DNA of 10,521 nucleotides from an uncultured Moraxella sp. (GTDB taxonomy: Bacteria; Pseudomonadota; Gammaproteobacteria; Pseudomonadales; Moraxellaceae), in assembly GCA_916720335.1 (NCBI GenBank), contig CAKAQU010000058.1, positions 1 through 10,521 on the forward strand, given 5' to 3'. The notes under the pieces are model-generated. The model made no database searches, was not told the DNA's origin, and saw nothing but the letters and a program-made list of their open reading frames with translations. The position numbers and the translations under genes are program-made. Below, in pieces: positions 5,783 to 10,521 of the stretch (position 1 is its first letter; each line of letters begins with the position of its first letter).

Positions 5783-7294
5783 ATGAAAGACTCAGTTATG
5801 ACCAAAATTGTAATCATTGCAGCGCTATGTTTTTTATTTGTCATTGGGCTTGGAATGATTTCCATGCTCATTAGTGAACGCAAATACTACCATAAAAGTG
5901 TTATGGATGACATCAAAGAAACTCATGTGCGTGAGCAATATGTGATGACACCTTTTTTGCTTCTACAAAATCAGAATAACAATCAGGTTCTGTTTGCCGA
6001 TAGTAGCAACATTGATATGCTGACAAGTGTTAGCCAAGATGAATATCATCGTGGCATTTATCATGCTATCAGCTATAACGGTCAGTTTACTATGACGCAA
6101 AATTTTAATCTAAAAGGTTTTGATAAGGCTACTAAGCTTTTATCAAATACATCACAAGCTGTCAAAGAAGTTAGTAATCAAAATCCTACTGATAGAACAC
6201 AAACCGCTATTAAAAGTAATGAACGTTTGTTTGAAACTAAATCCAACACCCAAACCAAAGAAAATAAAAACACTATCAAAAAACTATCCTTGGTGATTGC
6301 TGTAAGTGATTTGCGTGGGGTTCAACCAAATGAAGTGATAATTGGCGAAAAAACATATCCTGTAAAATTTGTCAATGATGGCAAACTGCCTTTTGCATAT
6401 CTGGAAGCAGATTTAAGTGAACTGCTGGCTCAAAATTTAACTCAAAACCCAAAACTACTTACAACCGAGCTAAAACTTTCAGTTGCTGGTATTGATAGCA
6501 TTCACACCATACCTTTAGGTGATAATTTTACTGCCAGTTTAAAAAGTAATTGGAATGAACCAAAGTTTTTTGGCGGTGCATTGCCAGTTCAAAAAAATCT
6601 TACAAATCAAGGATTTGATGCATCTTGGCAGGCGGGCTTTATTGCTCAGAAAAATGAAAATTCACTACTTAGTTGCTTAAAAGATAATGAAAAATGTCCA
6701 GATTTTGAACTTGAACAAAACAATTATGAGCTGTTAAGTACGTCTTTTGTGCAAACAACAGACACCTACATTCAAACCGAACGCATTATTAAATACGCTT
6801 TGCTGTTGGTACTGATTTTATTTGGTACATTCTTTTTGTTTGAGACGATTAAAGGATTGCGCATTCATCCTGTGCAATACGGCTTGGTCGCCAGTGCTTT
6901 ACTAGTGTTTTATGTACTTTTGCTGTCATTGGCAGAATATGTAACGTTTGCCTTAGCTTATTTGATTGCTGCAGCAAGCTGTGTTGGGCTACTTGGCTGG
7001 TACACATCTTATGTGTTAAGTACCAAAAAACGCGGAGTGTTTTTTTCTGCGATTGTTGCATCTCTTTATGGCGTATTTTATGTGGTCTTATCTTCTAATA
7101 GCTTTAATTTAATTTTGGGCGCTGTATTTTGTTTTGTGTTGATTGCGCTGGTAATGTACATTACTAGAAATATTAATTGGTATGAGCTTGGCGCAAAAGA
7201 TGCGCATCAAAACACACAAAAACAACCAAAGCCAATTATCGGTTCAGCCGCCAAAACTATGGATAATAATCCATCAAATGATGTCAAGGAATAA
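5783..7294 (+). CDS. creD: Inner-membrane protein CreD (envelope integrity/CreBC regulon)
   Basis: A 503-residue CreD-family membrane protein. One N-terminal helix (about 8-30) is followed by the family sequence LISERKYYHKSVMDDI. A large periplasmic domain (about 35-330) comes next, then five C-terminal helices (about 336-460) and a short polar tail. Family hallmarks are VSDLRGV (174-180), SNWNEPKFFGGALPV (265-279), GFDASWQ, QTERIIKYALL (331-341) and KGLRIHPVQYGLV, through FALAYLIAAASCVGLLGWY to LVMYITRNINWY. In enterics and pseudomonads CreD is induced through CreBC and is linked to colicin or beta-lactam responses, but its biochemical role is not known. It is about 50 residues longer than E. 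coli CreD. Part of this is a polar Gln/Asn/Thr/Lys-rich insert at about 124-166. An AAGGG ribosome site (5772-5776) sets the start. No creBC lies in the window. Confidence 0.93.
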   Translation: MKDSVMTKIVIIAALCFLFVIGLGMISMLISERKYYHKSVMDDIKETHVREQYVMTPFLLLQNQNNNQVLFADSSNIDMLTSVSQDEYHRGIYHAISYNGQFTMTQNFNLKGFDKATKLLSNTSQAVKEVSNQNPTDRTQTAIKSNERLFETKSNTQTKENKNTIKKLSLVIAVSDLRGVQPNEVIIGEKTYPVKFVNDGKLPFAYLEADLSELLAQNLTQNPKLLTTELKLSVAGIDSIHTIPLGDNFTASLKSNWNEPKFFGGALPVQKNLTNQGFDASWQAGFIAQKNENSLLSCLKDNEKCPDFELEQNNYELLSTSFVQTTDTYIQTERIIKYALLLVLILFGTFFLFETIKGLRIHPVQYGLVASALLVFYVLLLSLAEYVTFALAYLIAAASCVGLLGWYTSYVLSTKKRGVFFSAIVASLYGVFYVVLSSNSFNLILGAVFCFVLIALVMYITRNINWYELGAKDAHQNTQKQPKPIIGSAAKTMDNNPSNDVKE

Positions 7295-7295
7295 T

Positions 7296-7511
7296 ATGCG
7301 ACCACAGGTGTTTTCTCAAGGTGAAGTTACGATAAAACTGATTGGGTGTAGCAAGCAAAATATCATTCATCGCCTGAATGAGTTGCAAATTCATTATTGT
7401 CAATTTTGTTACTGGCTTTTTATACCTGATTGGGATTTGATGGTTAGTTTTGAGATGACCAGTCAAGGTATAACGTGCTGCCAAACTCAAAGATTGGATT
7501 TAACGCATTGA
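7296..7511 (+). CDS. Small Cys-containing protein of unknown function, coupled to creD
   Basis: A 71-residue protein that I do not recognise. Its ATG lies one base after the creD stop codon, and an AAGGA ribosome site (7286-7290) sits at good distance inside the creD 3' end. It is therefore very likely a real, translationally coupled second gene of a creD operon. It has five cysteines: C18, a CQFC pair (C35 and C38) and adjacent C61 and C62. A hydrophobic, aromatic-rich middle (FCYWLFIPDWDLMVSF, about 37-52) is too short and too acidic to be a clear membrane helix. No signal peptide is visible. The CxxC could bind metal or act in thiol chemistry, but nothing else supports either. A strong hairpin follows 19 bases later. 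Confidence 0.7.
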   Translation: MRPQVFSQGEVTIKLIGCSKQNIIHRLNELQIHYCQFCYWLFIPDWDLMVSFEMTSQGITCCQTQRLDLTH

Positions 7512-7530
7512 TCAAATAAGTCAACTATAT

Positions 7531-7562
7531 GAAATAAGGGTAAATTTATTTACCCTTATTTC
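7531..7562. terminator. Bidirectional terminator between the creD operon and the Nudix gene
   Basis: GAAATAAGGGTAAA (7531-7544) and TTTACCCTTATTTC (7549-7562) are exact reverse complements over 14 bases with a four-base TTTA loop. Seen as a GGGTAAA/TTTACCC stem, each strand then continues with TTATTTC as a T-rich tail, so it should work in both directions. It lies between the convergent ends at 7511 and 7571. Confidence 0.82.
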
Positions 7563-7570
7563 GTAATTAC

Positions 7571-8149
7571 TTATTTATAATCTAAGATACAAATTTCATG
7601 CAGAGGATATAAATTAAAATCATCTGCATTTTTTCCTTGACGAATTAAGTTTTCTTTATCGTTTTGATATAAACAGATAGTTTGGCTGACGGTCTTAAAG
7701 GCAATGTTTTCTAGACCGATGTTGGAAATTTCATCAAAATCCATCAAACGGCTTTCTAAACTTTCTGCTCCCACCCCAAAACGTCCATCAGCTAGATTTG
7801 CCAAATACATGGCGTGAATTTGCCCAATTTCTGGAATATCAAAAAGACAATAAAGTTTTGCATTGATTGCTATGGCATTTGCTTCTTCTAAAGTTTCGCG
7901 GATTGCTCCGTCTTTCATGGTTTCACCAATCTCCATAAAACCTGCAGGCAGTGTCCAAAAACCGTACCTAGGTTCAATGGCGCGGCGACACAAAAGAATC
8001 TTGTCATTGTGCACTGCTAAAACCCCACAAACCATTTTAGGGTTTTCATAATGAATAAAACCACAATGTTCACATACCAAACGCATTTTGGTGTCACCAT
8101 TGGGAATCTTTTTTACGGCGCTTTGACCGCATTGCATGCAATAAGCCAT
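7571..8149 (-). CDS. Nudix hydrolase with N-terminal zinc ribbon
   Basis: A 192-residue cytoplasmic Nudix hydrolase, an enzyme class that cleaves nucleoside-diphosphate-linked compounds. A four-cysteine zinc ribbon opens the chain: C4 and C7 (CMQC), then C26 and C29 (CEHC). NPKMVCGVLAV follows as the first strand of the Nudix fold. The Nudix box runs from G70: GFMEIGETMKDGAIRETLEE, with E76, R84-E85 and the metal-binding pair E88/E89. The usual Gly near the end of the box (GX5EX7REUXEEXGU) is Asn91. The C-terminal part, with FDIPEIGQIHAMYLANL and the closing acidic stretch, follows the zinc-ribbon Nudix subgroup related in layout to NADH pyrophosphatase. It lacks NudC's full length and its SQPWPFPxS motif. 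Substrate unknown. The ATG at 8149 has no strong ribosome site. It converges with the creD operon. Confidence 0.9.
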   Translation of the reverse strand: MAYCMQCGQSAVKKIPNGDTKMRLVCEHCGFIHYENPKMVCGVLAVHNDKILLCRRAIEPRYGFWTLPAGFMEIGETMKDGAIRETLEEANAIAINAKLYCLFDIPEIGQIHAMYLANLADGRFGVGAESLESRLMDFDEISNIGLENIAFKTVSQTICLYQNDKENLIRQGKNADDFNLYPLHEICILDYK

Positions 8150-8470
8150 AATTTTACGTATCTAAAACAAAATTTTAGTTTAGCAAAAAATCATCATTTG
8201 GTGTAATTTTTCTTTTTTTTGAAAATAAAAAGCTATTTTAATTTGTGCGATAAAAATTGAGTGGTTTTAAATATTATTTACTCGTATTATAACTGTATAA
8301 AATAAAAATAATTTATACTACACACTCATCAATACAGCTCTTAATTTTTTATTAAAAAATTGTGTAATATAGAAAAATCGTATTAATTTACAATTAGTTA
8401 TCAATCATTGTAGCGATATTTATAGTAAAATTACCATGGATGAGCTGCATTGCAAATAAAGAGGAAAAAT
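8150..8470. other. AT-rich intergenic spacer
   Basis: About 320 bases between the divergent Nudix gene and the small membrane protein gene. No credible coding frame, tRNA or CRISPR repeat is seen. It is extremely AT-rich with long A and T runs. An all-A/T hairpin, AATTTTTT (8343-8350) and AAAAAATT (8354-8361), lies in the middle and may be only compositional. The promoter candidate for the next gene is at its right end. Confidence 0.6.
8398..8426 (+). promoter_or_regulatory. Candidate promoter for the small membrane protein gene
   Basis: TTATCA (8398-8403, four of six consensus bases) and TATAGT (8421-8426, five of six) are separated by exactly 17 bases. Transcription would begin near 8433, about 38 bases before the ATG at 8471. 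AT-rich surroundings make chance matches likely. Confidence 0.4.
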
Positions 8471-8809
8471 ATGTCATCATCCAACCAAGTCAATCCAAAA
8501 GAAATTTTACACATCAACCAAATCCAGTTACTGCTTGCTGAAAAGCGTACCGCATTGTCAGTCATGCGTATCGGTATTGCAATTTTGGCATTGCCTTTGA
8601 GTATTAGCAGTTTATTGATTGCCACTTCAAAATTGTATAATGTAACTGAGGTTTGGGCGCTTTTCTTGGCAGTTATGATATTAAATATCATTTTAGTGAT
8701 TTTATCTTTGTATTTAATTATTCGTTCGGTTCGACATATGTATCATTATGAAAGAAGAATTGATGCAATTAAACAATTATCTGACAGTGAATTAAAAAAA
8801 TTAATATAA
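8471..8809 (+). CDS. Small two-helix membrane protein, DUF202-like
   Basis: A 112-residue protein with two hydrophobic helices (about residues 33-53 and 67-88) and a basic C-terminal tail (IIRSVRHMYHYERRIDAIKQ). The stretch ahead of helix 1, QLLLAEKRTALSVMRIGIAILALPLSI, resembles the LAxERTxLAWxRTGLAL pattern of the DUF202 (YidH-like) family, including the Glu-Arg-Thr cluster and the Arg-x-Gly before the helix. The match is partial and no function is known for DUF202. The ATG at 8471 has a strong GAGG ribosome site (8461-8464). A TTG at 8450 in frame is a less likely start. It lies 125 bases upstream of the kpsC-type gene on the same strand, suggesting but not proving a link to the capsule locus. 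Confidence 0.75.
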   Translation: MSSSNQVNPKEILHINQIQLLLAEKRTALSVMRIGIAILALPLSISSLLIATSKLYNVTEVWALFLAVMILNIILVILSLYLIIRSVRHMYHYERRIDAIKQLSDSELKKLI

Positions 8810-8878
8810 TTAACTGGCAGTTGTTCATTTTAAATATTTTATGATACAGTTAATTTATCCTGTAAAAATAGAGCAATT

Positions 8879-8906
8879 TTGTTATCATAGAAATCTCATG
8901 TATAAT
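8879..8906 (+). promoter_or_regulatory. Candidate promoter for the kpsC-type gene
   Basis: TTGTTA (8879-8884, four of six) and a perfect TATAAT (8901-8906) are separated by 16 bases. Transcription would start near 8913, leaving a leader of about 22 bases before the ATG at 8935. It implies that the capsule gene can be transcribed separately from the small membrane gene. Confidence 0.5.
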
Positions 8907-8934
8907 GATTTATTTATTTGTATGTTAAGATTTT

Positions 8935-10521
8935 ATGCAAAACCCATCATCAGTGAGTTATCTTGTTGCTACTAAAGGCATTTTACACAATAACCGCCTA
9001 CTGACTTTAGCATTAAAAGCAAATATTTCTCATTACAATTCATATTCTCAATCTAAATACAATCAAGCTGTTTTGGCTTGGGGACAAAAAAAGAGTCGTC
9101 AAAAAGCGGATAAGCTTGCTAAGCAGTTAAATCTGCCTTTGTATACAGTAGAAGATGGTTTTTTGCGTTCATTGGACAGTGGTACTCAAAGTTGTTATGG
9201 GGCAAGTTTTATTTTGGATAAAACAGGCATTTATTTTGATTTAAACCAATCAAATGATTTGCAAACCATGATTTTTCAAACCATAAAAACATGGAATGAA
9301 ACAAAACGTCAAAAAAGCCAATATTATATAAAAAAAATTATTGATAAGCAGTTATCAAAATACAATCATACGTTATTTGCTCCCAACTTAAATGAATTAT
9401 CAAATGAACCATTAAATGATTCATGTAATCATATTTTAGTAGTTGATCAAGTATCTAATGATGCTTCTATCGCTGGAGCGGGTGCTGTTGATGACAATTT
9501 TTATCAAATGTTATCTTGTGCCATCAAAGACAATCCTCAGTCAGCGATTTGGATAAAATCACATCCGGCTGGTAAAGGAATCTTAACCAGCAATCACCAA
9601 TTATCTCATCGTGCAAAAAACCATTTAAAACGTGATAATATTGATGATAAAAAAATTCATATTATAAAACAGAATGTAAATCCAATAGCTTTATTAAATC
9701 AAGTAGATAAGGTTTATACAGTCAGCTCCCATATGGGATTTGAAGCATTATTTTTAAAAAAACAAGTTTATTGCTTTGGGGTAAATTGGTATAGTGGTTT
9801 TGGTCTGACTGATGATAGTTTTATTTTAAATAAAAAATTATATCAAGATACGCAATTGCATTATCAAAAATTGGGGGATAAAAACCCAGATATCTATCAG
9901 TTATTTTATGCCTCTTATATCCAATATAGCCATTATGCCAATCCAGCCACTCAAAAGCCTTGTGATATTGATGAAGTTATAGAATATTTAGCATTAAACC
10001 GAGATACTCAGATTCAGCTTTCAGGTCATCTTTTGGCTTATCAAATCAGTGGTTGGAAAAAAAGTTTTGTCAAAGGTTTTGTTGATTTTCCAGATAATTA
10101 TTTAAAAATAAAATCAAAAAAAATAAAATTATTTTGGTGCGATGATTTATACCAAAAACGTACTCAAAAAATGGATAATAAAGAATTATCTTTTCGGGCT
10201 TTTGATGATAATTGGAATTATATTGTTTGGGGTCAAAAAAATAAAAAAACATTAAAACAAAAATTATACCACATCAATCATAAATTACCCCATAAAATTT
10301 TTTGTATGGAAGATGGATTTATTCGTTCAAATGGTTTGGGCGCAACATTATTAGAACCAGTTTCAGTTGTGCTTGATGATATTGGTATCTATTACGATGC
10401 TAATGAACCTTCAAAATTGGAAAATATTTTGGTTAATATTTGGTTATCTGATGAACAAAAAGAACGAGCAAATAAATTAAAAGAATCATTATTAAAAAAT
10501 GGCGTTAGTAAATATAATGTA
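8935..10521 (+). CDS. kpsC: Capsule polysaccharide Kdo transferase KpsC (5' part, runs off the window)
   Basis: The first 529 codons, open to the window edge, of a KpsC-type protein. KpsC adds the poly-beta-Kdo linker to phosphatidylglycerol on which group 2 (ABC-exported) capsules are built. It works in the cytoplasm at the inner membrane. Two tandem glycosyltransferase modules are visible. The first has W49-GQKKS, EDGFLRS (73-79), GIYFD, VVDQVSNDAS, IKSHPAG (His210), VSSHMGFEAL (263-272) and WYSGFGLTDD. The second repeats the opening with W432-GQKNK, EDGFIRS (459-465), VVLDDIGIYYDA and SKYN, then leaves the window. E. coli KpsC has 675 residues in the same order, so about 150-240 residues are missing here. 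In E. coli the two modules are GT99 and GT107. The ribosome site is weak (AAGA at 8927-8930). Sampled blocks are about 22-39% GC, below the rest of the window. Confidence 0.93.
   Translation, partial: MQNPSSVSYLVATKGILHNNRLLTLALKANISHYNSYSQSKYNQAVLAWGQKKSRQKADKLAKQLNLPLYTVEDGFLRSLDSGTQSCYGASFILDKTGIYFDLNQSNDLQTMIFQTIKTWNETKRQKSQYYIKKIIDKQLSKYNHTLFAPNLNELSNEPLNDSCNHILVVDQVSNDASIAGAGAVDDNFYQMLSCAIKDNPQSAIWIKSHPAGKGILTSNHQLSHRAKNHLKRDNIDDKKIHIIKQNVNPIALLNQVDKVYTVSSHMGFEALFLKKQVYCFGVNWYSGFGLTDDSFILNKKLYQDTQLHYQKLGDKNPDIYQLFYASYIQYSHYANPATQKPCDIDEVIEYLALNRDTQIQLSGHLLAYQISGWKKSFVKGFVDFPDNYLKIKSKKIKLFWCDDLYQKRTQKMDNKELSFRAFDDNWNYIVWGQKNKKTLKQKLYHINHKLPHKIFCMEDGFIRSNGLGATLLEPVSVVLDDIGIYYDANEPSKLENILVNIWLSDEQKERANKLKESLLKNGVSKYNV

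Noticed and set aside
8808..8855. Inverted repeat AATTAACTG / CAGTTAATT after the small membrane gene
   Set aside because: The nine-base arms are separated by 30 bases and no T-tract follows, so it is not a convincing terminator. In such AT-rich DNA it may be chance.
8895..8930. dif-like site (TATAATG ... TATGTTAA) near kpsC
   Set aside because: The two halves are about twice as far apart as in real dif sites and the flanking conserved bases are missing. The left half is better read as a -10 element.
10070..10252. Minus-strand open frame of 60 codons
   Set aside because: It is antisense to conserved kpsC sequence between the two modules. Its Phe/Leu/Ile-rich product is what A-rich DNA gives when read in reverse.

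Overview
The window looks like a chromosomal segment of a gammaproteobacterium of the family Moraxellaceae, most likely Moraxella or a close relative. This is inferred from protein style, the AT-rich base composition and AT-rich intergenic spacers. No ribosomal RNA or other species marker is present, so the genus is a judgement.

Left part (1-1770): the 5' part of a Bcr/CflA-type drug-efflux MFS gene runs leftward off the window. Divergent to it is a hotdog-fold acyl-CoA thioesterase. Next comes a decayed aldehyde dehydrogenase gene with two frameshifts and a large internal deletion that removed the catalytic core. A rho-independent terminator follows it.

Middle part (1798-4672, minus strand): a complete methionine ABC importer, read in the order metN (ATPase), metI (permease, overlapping metN by 11 bases) and metQ (lipoprotein receptor). 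It ends in a strong hairpin terminator. metQ lies 127 bases beyond metI and has a promoter candidate of its own. metN diverges from xerD, the chromosome-dimer-resolution recombinase, and their promoter candidates sit back to back.

Right of centre (5665-8149): creD, an inner-membrane envelope-stress protein, is followed one base later by a 71-residue Cys-containing protein of unknown function. In front of creD are four phased TTCAC/TCCAT elements that resemble a degenerate CreB-type tag. A symmetric bidirectional terminator separates this pair from a convergent zinc-ribbon Nudix hydrolase.

Right end (8150-10521): a very AT-rich spacer, a small two-helix membrane protein that resembles DUF202, and the first 529 codons of a KpsC-type capsule Kdo transferase, which runs off the window. 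Hand-counted blocks in the kpsC gene are about 22-39% GC, against about 43-51% in sampled xerD and metI blocks. This suggests the edge of a capsule locus of different origin.

Most of the window is ordinary housekeeping sequence. The parts most worth a second look are the creD promoter repeats with the coupled small gene, and the small membrane gene beside kpsC.
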